DNA from: Bacteroidales bacterium UBA2939
GTDB taxonomy: Bacteria; Bacteroidota; Bacteroidia; Bacteroidales; P3
DNA: 39,413 nucleotides
Direction: 5' to 3'
NCBI GenBank assembly: GCA_002349055.1
Contig: DECD01000040.1
Coordinates: 1 to 39,413 of the forward strand
The notes under the pieces were generated by a model that saw nothing but the letters and a program-made list of their open reading frames with translations, made no database searches and was not told the origin of the DNA. Below, in pieces: positions 28,501 to 36,628 of this stretch. Each line of letters begins with the position of its first letter. Positions within the stretch are counted from its first letter, which is position 1. A program made the translations under genes and the position numbers.

Positions 28501-29718
28501 GCTTTTTCAAACTGTACAGGTTTGACCAGCATGGAGGTAATGGCAGTTGTGCCTCCAATTGTAAACGGTAACAATGTATTCCAAAATATTTCCAGAGATA
28601 TTCCTGTGAAAGTGCCATGTGGAACATTGGCACAATATAGGGCTGCAAGCGGTTGGAGTAACTTTTCTAACATCAAGGAATGGCATACCGTCACCATCGG
28701 CGATAGTTACCACGGCAGCGTGGATGTTGTGCAGCCTACCTGCGACGACAACACAGCCACACTTACTGTAACGGCAGATGATGGCTACGATTTTGTTCGG
28801 TGGAACGACAACAATACTGACAATCCTCGCAATGTTACGGTTGTTTCCGATACGGCTTTTACGGCCTATTTTGCTGTCTCGCCCGTTTATGCCACAGTCG
28901 ACTCCAATGTCTGCGAGAATAAGTTCCCCATCACCTGGAACGGCGTGATGTTCAATGGGGCTGGCAATGAAACGGCCACGTTGCAGAGCCACCTTGGCGG
29001 AGATTCCATCCTCACGATGACGGTCAATGTCAAGGCCACCTCGACAGGCGACACCACGGCCACAGCATACGACCAGTTCACCTGGTACGGACATACCTAC
29101 TACCAGTCGACCGAGGAGGCGACGCAGCTATTCACGAACGCCGTGGGATGCGACAGCACCGTTACGCTGCACCTCACCATCGAGCCGACACCGGTGCCGC
29201 CCTCCGGGAGCTACCAGATCACGGTGGAAACCGACGGCCACGGAAATGTTGCGGGTGGCGGGTCGTATGACGCTGGCGAGACAGTGACGCTGACGGCTAC
29301 GGCCGACTGCGGATACCAGTTCAAGCAGTGGAGCGACGGCAGCATCCAGAACCCGCGCACCATCAGCGTCACGGGCGACGCGAGCTACATCGCCGAGTTC
29401 GAGCTGGCTACTTATACCTTCGAGACCCCGTCGGGGCAGATGCTCAACTATGTCATCGACTGCGAGACGCAAACGGCCTGCGTGATTGGCTATACGGGCG
29501 TGTGCCGCGGCCTGCTGGTCATCCCGCCGCTCATCCGTATCGAAGGCGTGATTTATGTGGTGGTCTCGATAGGTCCCTCGGCCTTCGAGGGCAACACCGG
29601 CCTGATACGGGTGATGATTCCCGGTACGATAGACGCCATCTACGAGTCAGCCTTCCGTGGTTGTACCAACCTAGCCAAGGTAGAAGGCTGGTACCAGCTG
29701 AAAGGACTGGAGGATTAA
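25516..29718 (+). CDS. BspA-like surface protein, C-terminal part (native from 25531)
   Basis: The open frame starts at an ATG in the phage arm; only 25531 onward is native (1395 codons). It continues the split gene: T-SIGEDAFSGCIGLTEI completes the LRR begun at codon 231. The chain alternates LRR_5 blocks, PSGQTLYY-type modules (four more copies, the last PSGQMLNYVIDC), and InlB-B-like repeats (VMGTVSNGGEYNNGETATIT...GYRFIRW, then four more). No C-terminal secretion tail or anchor is evident. Without the signal peptide it would not be exported in the lysogen. Base composition becomes much more GC-rich after about 28,900. Confidence 0.92.
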   Translation: MYQLVTSIGEDAFSGCIGLTEINSLASEPPSLGSNAFYLVNQDIPVHVPCNTKETYENDDFGSFFTNIQEDCESFEETFIVTVSTDAVMGTVSNGGEYNNGETATITATANCGYRFIRWFDNNYNIVSTDNPYSFEVTRNISLHAEFIDNVSIEVPSGQTLYFSLDCENGTARVVSGNSELSYSDAIKPSGALSIPNSFNYLGNNYNVIGINEDAFYECTELTSVVIPASVTSIDPSSFSLCSGLESIEVEEGNNVYDSRDNCNAIITSATNTILLGCKNTVIPNSVTSIGNYSFFGSTGLVSMDIPGNVIRIGIAAFSECSNMTSLTLNEGVKYIGESAFGSCSSLTTISIPSSVTVISQEAFAGCYNVASISCMAEVPPSLNYDGEYYNSPFYRIPHGTPIIVPCGKVTDYQEAYGWEEYSNFIQEIDGCAPVVTVVSNDNEMGTVSGGGEYSNGDLATLTATSNCGYQFVRWENENNETVCTEASFSFIVTKDTTLTAVFESAPDMTVNLVCPTGQTLTYTLSCSNTTASVTGSVGTIAGTLTIPDEITFENTVYTVNAIGTNAFANCTGLTSVDVPTFITNIGGDAFLNDNQLRIEYEGNIRQWCEIEFEGGLGTSFNLSLIPADSVLVIPGNVYSINAYAFYACKGLKEVVIPASTQLVGAYNFNSCPDLQKVTFEGSSSFEEYAFDMMPALEKIVFESSTPPNEGPGLVVAQYHARESNNYPFEEVVLKIPCETAETYITSSWGEVYSGSQFSEPDPLFNVNVVLENPAFGDAEVVTGPTCSSLDVTVRPRPAEGYHFMGWSDGITDETRSWTLNGENGDVTPIFEPNDVLISTEGAGDNENNTMGYVVVPHQYRYGETATIWAVPYCGFGFVRWKDRAGHEVSTDNPFSFVVTKDTVLIPEFEPKPTTGIEIMSSTGQTLVYTIICSDSTAIVTGYTGTCAGNLTIPDSIKVDSVTFAVTTIGEAAFAGCIDLSSLTLSNVVKSISDRAFSNCTGLTSMEVMAVVPPIVNGNNVFQNISRDIPVKVPCGTLAQYRAASGWSNFSNIKEWHTVTIGDSYHGSVDVVQPTCDDNTATLTVTADDGYDFVRWNDNNTDNPRNVTVVSDTAFTAYFAVSPVYATVDSNVCENKFPITWNGVMFNGAGNETATLQSHLGGDSILTMTVNVKATSTGDTTATAYDQFTWYGHTYYQSTEEATQLFTNAVGCDSTVTLHLTIEPTPVPPSGSYQITVETDGHGNVAGGGSYDAGETVTLTATADCGYQFKQWSDGSIQNPRTISVTGDASYIAEFELATYTFETPSGQMLNYVIDCETQTACVIGYTGVCRGLLVIPPLIRIEGVIYVVVSIGPSAFEGNTGLIRVMIPGTIDAIYESAFRGCTNLAKVEGWYQLKGLED

Positions 29719-29928
29719 CGACAACAAAGACAAAGAAGACAACTGATAGTTGTTTTAGACATAAAGGGGTACTCCTGACGGGGTGCTCCTTGCTGTTTAC
29801 TGGGACACCCATTGTATTCCCCCCTCGCCGACGGAATCGGCGGGCACAAGGAGCCGCAGCCGCCACCGCAATAAACACAGGGGCGCCGCTCGGTGAGCGG
29901 CGCCCCTGTCTTGGGTTCTACATCTTGC
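29719..29928. other. Intergenic region with a bidirectional terminator
   Basis: Contains TGACGGGGTG... and other GC-rich bits without an ORF, and a 15-bp perfect stem at 29877-29909. No promoter recognised. Confidence 0.6.
29877..29909. terminator. Strong bidirectional hairpin between converging genes
   Basis: ACAGGGGCGCCGCTC and its exact complement, with a 3-nt loop. It serves the converging bspA-like (plus) and lipoprotein (minus) genes. U-runs are short on both sides. Confidence 0.75.
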
Positions 29929-30420
29929 TTATCTTTCGTCGTTGCCCCAATCCGTGGCGAGCACTCTGATCTGGAAGCTGATGTTCTCTCCCTGGCTCGT
30001 CTTTCCCATCACCTTGTAGACAAACACCGACTCGTCCTTAACGATGTTCAGCGTTCCGCTGACAAAATCACCCACACTGCGCTCATATTCGTAGTTGTAG
30101 TCGTGAATGCTGAAAAACAGCATGCCTCCCTGTTGCCCCTCCCCCAGGTTGTAGGTCTGGTTGTAGGTCTCTTGCTCCACATCGGCAATGATGGTATACT
30201 TGGGCTCTCCAGCGCCATTCGTCTCAATCGTGGTGGCATCGGCATAGCCGCGGTCCGTCCCGTGGAAACGGCTGTCGAGCTTATAGGTCGTCCCGTTGAT
30301 GACCAACGTGTTGGCCGCAGCCTCCGTGGGCTCACTCTTCTTGTCGTCGTCCTTGCTGCAAGCGGCAGCAAAAAGCATTGTGGCAGCTGCCACAAACATC
30401 ATCATTTTCTGAATTTTCAT
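29929..30420 (-). CDS. Small putative lipoprotein
   Basis: 163 aa. Residues 1-20 are a lipoprotein signal with FAAAC and the lipidated Cys21, followed by an acidic KDDDKKSEPTE linker, which in Bacteroidota often directs surface export. The rest is beta-rich (ANTLVINGTTYKLDSRF, KYTIIADVEQETYNQTYNL, GTLNIVKDESVFVYKVMG), resembling domains of secreted Bacteroidales lipoproteins. Exact function unknown. Separate unit from ettA, since 69 bp lie between. Confidence 0.8.
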   Translation of the reverse strand: MKIQKMMMFVAAATMLFAAACSKDDDKKSEPTEAAANTLVINGTTYKLDSRFHGTDRGYADATTIETNGAGEPKYTIIADVEQETYNQTYNLGEGQQGGMLFFSIHDYNYEYERSVGDFVSGTLNIVKDESVFVYKVMGKTSQGENISFQIRVLATDWGNDER

Positions 30421-30489
30421 AATAATTGTTTTTTTAATAATTTGTAATTAGGTTTTATAAACTTTTTGTCTTTTGGACTTTTAGACCCC

Positions 30490-32160
30490 TCACACCATCA
30501 GTTTCTTGTAATGGATGCGGTGCGGAGTGTCGTCGCCCAGGCGTTTCTTGCGGTTCTCCTCGTACTCGGTGTAGCCGCCCTCGAAGAAGTAGACCTGCGA
30601 GTCGCCCTCGAAGGCGAGGATGTGGGTGCAGATGCGGTCGAGGAACCAGCGGTCGTGACTGATGACCACCGCGCAGCCGGCAAAGTTCTCCAAGCCCTCC
30701 TCCAGGGCCCGCATCGTGTTGACGTCGATGTCGTTGGTGGGCTCGTCGAGCAGCAGCACATTGGCCTCGCTCTTGAGTGTCAACGCCAGGTGGAGGCGGT
30801 TGCGCTCGCCGCCGCTGAGGACTCCCACCTTCTTGCTCTGGTCGGTGCCGCTGAAGTTGAAGCGGCTGATATATGCGCGGCTGTTGATGAGGCGGCCGCC
30901 GACCTGCAGGTTCTCGTTGCCGCCGCTAATCATCTCGTAGACACTCTTCTCGGGGTCTATCTCGGCATGCTGCTGGTCGATGTAGCCAATCTTCACCGTC
31001 TCGCCCACCTCGAAAGTGCCGCTGTCGGGTTTCTCGAGGCCCATGATGAGGCGGAAGAGCGTCGTCTTGCCGCAGCCGTTGGGGCCGATGATGCCCACAA
31101 TGCCGGCAGGCGGCAGCGAGAAGGTGAGGTTTTCATAGAGCAGCTTGTCGCCATAGGCTTTGCTGACGCCGTTGACCTCCAGCACCTTGTTGCCCAGCCG
31201 CGGACCGTTGGGAATGAATATCTCGAGGTTCTGCTCTTTCTCTTTCACATCCTCGTTCAACAGACGGTCGTAGGCCGCCAGACGGGCTTTGCCTTTGGCG
31301 TGGCGCGCCTTGGGTGCCATACGGACCCACTCCAGCTCACGCTGGAGGGTCTTCCTTCTCTTGCTCTCCTGCTTCTCCTCCATGGCCAGACGGGCGGTCT
31401 TCTGCTCAAGCCAGCTGCTGTAGTTGCCCTTCCACGGAATGCCCTCGCCGCGGTCCAGCTCCAATATCCAGCCCGCCACATGGTCGAGGAAGTAGCGGTC
31501 GTGGGTCACTGCAATCACCGTGCCCTTGTACTGCTGCAGGTGCTGCTCCAGCCAGTCGATACTCTCGGCGTCGAGGTGGTTGGTAGGCTCGTCGAGCAGC
31601 AGGATGTCGGGTTCTTGCAGGAGCAGGCGGCAGAGGGCCACACGGCGACGCTCGCCGCCGCTGAGGTTCTTCACCAACTGGTCCTCGTCGGGACAGCGCA
31701 AGGCATCCATAGCACGCTCCAGCTTCTGGTCGAGGTTCCAAGCATCGTGGGCCTCCAGCAGCTCCGTCAGCTCGCCCTGTCGGGCAATCAGCTTGTCGAA
31801 GTCGGCATCGGGCTCGGCAAAGGCGTTGTTCACCTCGTCGTACTCCTTCAGCAGGTCCACCGTCTCCTGCACGGCCTCCTGCACCACCTCCTTCACCGTC
31901 TTGCTGTCGTCGAGCCTGGGCTCCTGCTCTAGGTAGCCCACCGAATAGCCCGGCGAGAAAACCACCTCGCCCTGGTAGTCCTTGTCGACCCCGGCAATGA
32001 TTTTCATCAGACTCGACTTGCCGCTACCGTTCAAACCTATGATGCCTATCTTCGCCCCGTAGAAGAAACTCAGATAGATGTCTTTCAATATCTGGCGGCT
32101 AGGCGGTATCAACTTCCCCACCCCAACCATCGAGAATATTATCTTTTTGTCGTCTGCCAT
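30490..32160 (-). CDS. ettA: Energy-dependent translational throttle protein EttA (ABC-F ATPase)
   Basis: 556 aa, two ABC domains with no membrane part. Domain 1 has Walker A GLNGSGKSS (42-50), signature LSGGERRRVALC and Walker B LLLDEPTNHLD; domain 2 has GPNGCGKTTL, signature LSGGERNRLHLA and Walker B VLLLDEPTNDID. An arm region and an interdomain P-site tRNA-interaction linker lie between. ABC-F proteins bind the ribosomal E site and gate translation in response to the ATP:ADP ratio. Length and architecture fit EttA rather than the Uup or resistance subgroups. It lies 9 bp after the RelA/SpoT-domain gene, so it may be co-transcribed with it. Confidence 0.93.
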   Translation of the reverse strand: MADDKKIIFSMVGVGKLIPPSRQILKDIYLSFFYGAKIGIIGLNGSGKSSLMKIIAGVDKDYQGEVVFSPGYSVGYLEQEPRLDDSKTVKEVVQEAVQETVDLLKEYDEVNNAFAEPDADFDKLIARQGELTELLEAHDAWNLDQKLERAMDALRCPDEDQLVKNLSGGERRRVALCRLLLQEPDILLLDEPTNHLDAESIDWLEQHLQQYKGTVIAVTHDRYFLDHVAGWILELDRGEGIPWKGNYSSWLEQKTARLAMEEKQESKRRKTLQRELEWVRMAPKARHAKGKARLAAYDRLLNEDVKEKEQNLEIFIPNGPRLGNKVLEVNGVSKAYGDKLLYENLTFSLPPAGIVGIIGPNGCGKTTLFRLIMGLEKPDSGTFEVGETVKIGYIDQQHAEIDPEKSVYEMISGGNENLQVGGRLINSRAYISRFNFSGTDQSKKVGVLSGGERNRLHLALTLKSEANVLLLDEPTNDIDVNTMRALEEGLENFAGCAVVISHDRWFLDRICTHILAFEGDSQVYFFEGGYTEYEENRKKRLGDDTPHRIHYKKLMV

Positions 32161-32169
32161 ACTTTTTTT

Positions 32170-33255
32170 TCAATTTTCAATTATGTTTATCTTTTTCGCT
32201 TGCAGATAGTTGCGCTCCGCACGCTGCTTGTTGTACTCGTTCTTCCCGTAAAGGGCCTCGAACATCCTCACCAAACCCGCCTCGCCAAAGCCCTGCTTCA
32301 GGATGTAGACGATGCAGAGGTTCTGCAACGCCACCGACGAGGCCAGAATGTCCAACCCCGTACCCGCCAGCTGGATGAGGGCCAGCTGGTAGGCACCCTC
32401 GCTGTGCTCGTTGCGCATCCGCACCACATCGCCTATAGTCTTCATCTCCAGCATCCGCAGCACGTTGTAGTAGGGCATCAGGCTGTCCTCGTACACCTCC
32501 GCCCGGTTGATGGCCGCCATCTTGTCCACCAGCCGCCGGAAGGGGTTCAGCGCGAGGAACGAACGGAAGGTGTCGCCGTTGAGCGCCACCTCGTCAAAGT
32601 TGCCCGTGGCCACCAGCGACTGCACATTGCGGCGGTAGGCGGTAATCTCCTTGCGGATGCTGCTGAACTGCTCGTCCGCCAGCTCCAACATACCCGCCAA
32701 TCGGCTCATGTTGCGCTGGTACTCGTGCGGTATCTCCACATCCGTCTTGTAGCCCATGTCGTGGTACATGTTCGCCCACACATGCTGCAACGCACTTCGC
32801 ATCTGTAGCTCGAATCGCACTTCGTTCAACTCAGGCATCGCAGGGTCGTCACAAAGCTTCTTCGGCAGACGGCAGATGTAGTGGAGCGACATATAGCCGA
32901 AGCGGTCTATCTCGTGCATTTTGCGCTTGTCTACTGAGTTGTCCCAGTCAATCTCAAAGAGCTTCTCGGCAAGGGCCGAGATGACGTCCACCTCGTCGCT
33001 GAAGAAGGTGACGATGCGCACGCCCAGAATGTCAGTAATGTCGTCCAACGTGCGGTATTTGTAGCCCTTCAGCTCCAGCTTGCCCGTCAAGCTCTGCTCC
33101 GTCTTGATACGCGCACCAAGACCCGCCACGACGATGTTGTTCTCGTCGAGGCTCTGTTGCAGCCGCTCGGCCACAATGTCCCTCAGCCGCTCGAAGACAG
33201 GAACCCTCTCTCGATACTCGTCGAGAATCATCTCGCAGTGCATGTCCAGTTTCAT
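32170..33255 (-). CDS. RelA/SpoT-domain protein (putative (p)ppGpp synthetase-like)
   Basis: 361 aa. Residues about 45-175 carry the synthetase signatures: RTLDDITDILGVRIVTFF (a conserved Asp in the Mg site), FGYMSLHYI, and FELQMRSALQHVWANMYHD, with the Glu/Gln/Arg active-site cluster. There is no HD hydrolase domain and no TGS/ACT tail, so it resembles a small alarmone synthetase. The C-terminal 190 residues are helical with no known domain. It would make alarmones from GTP/GDP and ATP under stress, if active. It lies upstream of ettA and downstream of the DAGK-like gene. Confidence 0.85.
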   Translation of the reverse strand: MKLDMHCEMILDEYRERVPVFERLRDIVAERLQQSLDENNIVVAGLGARIKTEQSLTGKLELKGYKYRTLDDITDILGVRIVTFFSDEVDVISALAEKLFEIDWDNSVDKRKMHEIDRFGYMSLHYICRLPKKLCDDPAMPELNEVRFELQMRSALQHVWANMYHDMGYKTDVEIPHEYQRNMSRLAGMLELADEQFSSIRKEITAYRRNVQSLVATGNFDEVALNGDTFRSFLALNPFRRLVDKMAAINRAEVYEDSLMPYYNVLRMLEMKTIGDVVRMRNEHSEGAYQLALIQLAGTGLDILASSVALQNLCIVYILKQGFGEAGLVRMFEALYGKNEYNKQRAERNYLQAKKINIIEN

Positions 33256-33293
33256 GACAATTTCTCCTTTCTCATTTCCTCATTTCTCCTTTC

Positions 33294-34235
33294 TCATTTC
33301 CCCATTTCCCCCTTCGGCAGCCTCAGCGGCAGGGCCTGCGGCAGAATCTTGATGTCGAACTGCGACCCCGTCAGCTGCTCGCCATCGATATAGATGTCGA
33401 TAAGCTCACGGCTGCTGATTTTCACCTCGCGGGCCTGCCGGTAGATAACCCTCCTCCCTCCTACCCTGCTGCCAATATGCTCGCCCTTGCGGTAGTAGGG
33501 TATCAGCAGCAGGAGCCGCAAGAGGCTCATCGCCTTGAAATAGCACACGTCGATGAGGCCGTCGTCGACCTTTGCCTGCGGCGAACAGTTGAACTCGCCG
33601 CCCACACGCCGCCCGTTGGCTATCGTGCAGAGCACCATGGGCCCTCGGGCGATGCGCTGGCCGTCGACGGTCACCTTGATACAGTTGAAGCGGCTGGTGA
33701 GCATAGCATTCACCACGCCCCGGGTGTAAGCCTCGTGGGCCGACTTCCCCTTAGCAACAAGCTCGTTGGCCCGCGACGCCACCCTTGAGTTGAACCCTAG
33801 GTTGCTCACGTTCACACAATAGCTGTCGTTGATTTTGATGATGTCGATGGGCTTCACCCTGCCTTCCAGCATCGCTCTCACACTGCGGAAATCAAGCCCG
33901 GGATAGTTGATGATGAAGTCCTCCGTGGCCCCTCCGAAGTACAGGATGGCCATGGTCTTTTTGCCCGACTGTTCGAGTGCCTGTGTGCTCGAGTGGGTGT
34001 AGCCAACCAACCCCGACGCCACTCCGTTGATGATGCCGTTGCCGCCACAGGCCACAAAGCAGACCTCCTCCTCGGGGTGCAGGTCGCAGTACAGCCTCAC
34101 ATAGCGCGTCGCATCGCCCTCGCCCTGCGTGGTGTACAGCTCGTAGTTGTGCTGCACCTCCTTCAGCTGGACATAGAACTCCTCGTAGTACTGCGCCTTG
34201 TCGGCTCGCCCGTTGATGATGTAGATATACTTCAT
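33294..34235 (-). CDS. Diacylglycerol-kinase-family protein (lipid kinase-like)
   Basis: 313 aa. The fold matches the DAGK_cat/YegS-like family: nucleotide loop ACGGNGIIN (residues 62-70), where the family has GGDGT, and ILYFGGATEDFIINYPG in the position of the LPLGT-x-ND motif. The C-terminal beta sandwich contains DDGLIDVCYFKAMS and a final YIDGEQL. The Asp to Asn change is at a position used for ATP binding in characterised kinases; this occurs in some Bacteroidota members. Activity is therefore uncertain. Its ATG overlaps the STAS gene stop by 4 bp, so it is translationally coupled with the partner-switching genes. Confidence 0.8.
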   Translation of the reverse strand: MKYIYIINGRADKAQYYEEFYVQLKEVQHNYELYTTQGEGDATRYVRLYCDLHPEEEVCFVACGGNGIINGVASGLVGYTHSSTQALEQSGKKTMAILYFGGATEDFIINYPGLDFRSVRAMLEGRVKPIDIIKINDSYCVNVSNLGFNSRVASRANELVAKGKSAHEAYTRGVVNAMLTSRFNCIKVTVDGQRIARGPMVLCTIANGRRVGGEFNCSPQAKVDDGLIDVCYFKAMSLLRLLLLIPYYRKGEHIGSRVGGRRVIYRQAREVKISSRELIDIYIDGEQLTGSQFDIKILPQALPLRLPKGEMGK

Positions 34236-34534
34236 ACTATCGTGATGATGTTCGAGAAGCCCGTGATGTCGAACACCTCCTTCACCTGGGGATTCATGTT
34301 GCGCATCACCATCTTGCCGCCTCGCTTCATCACGCTTTTCTGCAACATGAGAAAGGTCCGAAGCCCCTGCGAAGAGGTGTAGCTCAATGCGGTGCAGTCG
34401 ATGTCGATGTCGGGATTCTCGCCTTCCATCAGCGGACTCACATCCTGTTGGAATTTTTCGACCGTGGTGGTGTCTATTCGTCCGTTGAGCACCACAACCG
34501 TCTTGCTCTCTTGGTTTGTTATCGTGACTTCCAT
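34232..34534 (-). CDS. STAS-domain anti-sigma factor antagonist (RsbV/SpoIIAA-like)
   Basis: 100 aa, one STAS domain. The acceptor serine lies in LSYTSSQGLRTF, the site phosphorylated by the anti-sigma kinase; dephosphorylated by PP2C, the antagonist binds and blocks the kinase. It is in one cluster with the kinase and the phosphatase. Bacteroidota have no sigma-B, so the final target is likely different. Confidence 0.9.
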   Translation of the reverse strand: MEVTITNQESKTVVVLNGRIDTTTVEKFQQDVSPLMEGENPDIDIDCTALSYTSSQGLRTFLMLQKSVMKRGGKMVMRNMNPQVKEVFDITGFSNIITIV

Positions 34535-34567
34535 ATTAACTATTATCTATCATCTATTATCTATTAA

Positions 34568-34969
34568 CTATACTTTCTTCCTCATCGTCAGCACATTGTT
34601 GCCGTTCTCATAGCGGTACTCGATGCTGTCCATCATCTTCTTGCACAAGAAGATTCCCAGGCCGCCGATGTCGCGGTCTTCTGCCGACTGGTTCACGTCG
34701 GGGTCCTCCCGTTGCAGCGGATTGAACGGAGTGCCGGCATCCCTGAGCTCGATGGTGAGCAACAGCGAGTCCTGGTCGAAATGGATGTCCGCCTCGAGCC
34801 ACCCGATACCGCCGTCGTAAGCATAGCGCACCACATTCTCAACAGCCTCCTCGATGGAGAGGCGGAGTTTGAACTGCAGCACCTCGTCGTCGGGTATCTC
34901 CGGAGACGACATCAAATACTCAATAATCTCGCTGCTCTTGTCCCTGATAGGATTGAAACGCTTTTTCAT
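34568..34969 (-). CDS. Anti-sigma-type serine kinase (RsbW/SpoIIAB-like, HATPase domain)
   Basis: 133 aa, a GHKL ATPase: N box EEAVENVVRYAY, G1 box RDAGTPFNP and G2 box GGLGIFLCKKMMD. It would phosphorylate the STAS partner encoded 33 bp downstream. Starts with MKKRFNPIRDKSSEIIEYLM. Confidence 0.9.
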   Translation of the reverse strand: MKKRFNPIRDKSSEIIEYLMSSPEIPDDEVLQFKLRLSIEEAVENVVRYAYDGGIGWLEADIHFDQDSLLLTIELRDAGTPFNPLQREDPDVNQSAEDRDIGGLGIFLCKKMMDSIEYRYENGNNVLTMRKKV

Positions 34970-35033
34970 ATTATCAACTATTATCTGTTATCTACTATCT
35001 TTTAATTCAAGTTTCGCATTCGCTCAACTTCTA

Positions 35034-35346
35034 ACTTCATCATTTGGCTTAACTTCTTTAACTACTGACTACTTAACTACTTCAGAAAGTTGATGCACTT
35101 CATCATTTGGCTTAACTTCTTTAAATACTGACTACTTAACTACTTCAGAAAATTGATGTACTTCATCATTTGGCTTAACTTCTTTAACTACTGACTACTT
35201 AACTACTTCAGAAAGTTGATGCACTTCATCATTTGGCTTAACTTCTTTAACTACTGACTACTTAACTACTTCAGAAAATTGATGCACTTCATCATTTGGC
35301 TTAACTTCTTTAACTACTGACTACTTAACTACTTCAGAAAATTGAA
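35034..35346. repeat. 63-bp tandem repeat array, five copies
   Basis: The unit contains ACTTCATCATTTGGCTTAAC and recurs with a 63-bp period at 35041, 35104, 35167, 35230 and 35293, with few differences. All six frames have stops, so it is non-coding. It fills the gap between the phosphatase (starting at 36486, ending 35362) and the anti-sigma-type kinase (starting at 34969), inside what would be one operon. The flanks contain simple TATCTATTAACTAT-type tracts. Copy number may vary between strains. Confidence 0.92.
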
Positions 35347-35361
35347 TCTATCAACTATTAA

Positions 35362-36486
35362 CTATACCTTTATGCTCATTATCGTAATGTCGTCGTTCTG
35401 CGCATTGCCGTTGGCAAAAGCCAGCACCGAGCGGTAGATGTAATCCACGGCGGCCTTGTTGTCCATGTCGGGCGTTATCTGGCCAACCACCTCCAGCAGT
35501 CGCTCGTTGCCATACTGCTCCAGGGCGGCATTCTCTGCCTCCGTCACTCCGTCGGTGTAGGCCACGATGCGTGTGCCAGGCTTGAGGTCAATACTCTCGG
35601 CCTCGTAGGAGAAATCCTCGAAGAGACCCACCGCCAAATTGTACTTCGCCTGAAGGAAATAGGGCTTGCCGTCGGGCGGCACTATCACCAGCGGATTGTG
35701 CCCCGCATTGCAGAAGTCCATCCGCAGCGTCTTCATGTTGATGCGGGCAATGAAGAGCGTCACGAACATGTCGTTGCTGTTGCCGTCGGCCACACCGTTG
35801 TTGATTCTCCCAATCGACTCGTGCAGCGGCAGACCCAATCCCGCCATGAAATGCAGCGTGGCCCTCGTGATGGCCATCATGATGGACGCAGGGACCCCTT
35901 TGCCGCTCACGTCGCCGACGGCGAAATGGAGACAGTCGCCGTTGCGGATGAAGTCGTAGAGGTCGCCTCCCACCTCGCGGGCCGGCATCACCATCGCATG
36001 CAGCTGCGTCGGAAAGTCGACACTCAGCATCCCCTTCTGGATTTTGCGCGCCACATTCAGCTCCGACTCCATGCGCTCGTTGTCGCTCTTGGTGGTCTTC
36101 AGTTGCTCAATATAGTCGGTGATGGAGTTCTGCATATAGAGGAAGCTGTCGTGCAGACGCCGCATCTCGTCCTGAGTCTTGATTTCCGGCAGATGGGCCT
36201 TGAAGTTGCCCTTGGCCATATTCATCGCCGACACCGACAACTCGGTGACAGGCCGCATCATGTGACGTATCGTCCGGCGGCAGATGAAATAAAGTATCAC
36301 CAGCCCGATGGCGCCCACAATCAGCAGGTTCACCATCAGCCGCAACGGCGCCTCCTGCACCGCATCGTTCTTTATGGCGTACTGCAATGCCAACCCCAAC
36401 ACTAAGAGAATGGTGAGGATGACGACCGCCACAATGCCGATAATCCTCCAAGTCAACCGATTCGAAAAAGATCTATTATTCATCAA
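35362..36486 (-). CDS. Membrane HAMP-PP2C serine phosphatase (RsbU/SpoIIE-like)
   Basis: 374 aa. Two membrane segments (about 13-36 and 46-67) with almost no external domain between them, then a HAMP linker (68-120), a short helical linker (about 120-150) and a SpoIIE-type PP2C domain (about 160-374) with metal-binding AREVGGDLYDF, VGDVSGKGVP, YTDGVTEAEN and the final NDDITIMSIKV. It probably dephosphorylates the STAS protein encoded downstream. A perfect promoter lies 60-100 bp upstream. The short external part suggests sensing in the membrane rather than of a soluble ligand. Confidence 0.92.
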   Translation of the reverse strand: MMNNRSFSNRLTWRIIGIVAVVILTILLVLGLALQYAIKNDAVQEAPLRLMVNLLIVGAIGLVILYFICRRTIRHMMRPVTELSVSAMNMAKGNFKAHLPEIKTQDEMRRLHDSFLYMQNSITDYIEQLKTTKSDNERMESELNVARKIQKGMLSVDFPTQLHAMVMPAREVGGDLYDFIRNGDCLHFAVGDVSGKGVPASIMMAITRATLHFMAGLGLPLHESIGRINNGVADGNSNDMFVTLFIARINMKTLRMDFCNAGHNPLVIVPPDGKPYFLQAKYNLAVGLFEDFSYEAESIDLKPGTRIVAYTDGVTEAENAALEQYGNERLLEVVGQITPDMDNKAAVDYIYRSVLAFANGNAQNDDITIMSIKV

Positions 36487-36553
36487 CCAAAGGTTTTACT
36501 ATCAACACATTGTACTTCTTCCCACGTACATTTACACTCCTGTTTTCAAAGTG

Positions 36554-36584
36554 CAAATATACACATTATTTTCAATAAAACAAA
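36554..36584 (-). promoter_or_regulatory. Consensus Bacteroides promoter for the partner-switching operon
   Basis: On the minus strand TTTG at 36581-36584, 19-bp spacer, TATATTTG at 36554-36561. Exact match to the housekeeping consensus. Confidence 0.88.
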
Positions 36585-36628
36585 ATTAATGTCATCAGAA
36601 CCGCAGCCCGTACTTTCTCGCGAAGAGG

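Noticed and set aside
1211..29718. Type IX secretion of the bspA-like protein
   Set aside because: The C-terminus (KVEGWYQLKGLED) does not resemble a type A or B C-terminal sorting domain; only the Sec signal is visible.
30466..31932. Long plus-strand open frame of 488 codons
   Set aside because: It lies antisense to ettA; the GC-rich codons there leave the opposite strand open. Composition is low-complexity Val/Leu/Ala-rich and no family is seen.
32200..32808. Plus-strand open frame of 202 codons
   Set aside because: Antisense shadow of the RelA/SpoT-domain gene, with a His/Val/Leu-rich composition and no own signals.
35034..35346. CRISPR array
   Set aside because: The period is 63 bp with no unique spacers; the entire unit repeats. 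No cas genes are present.
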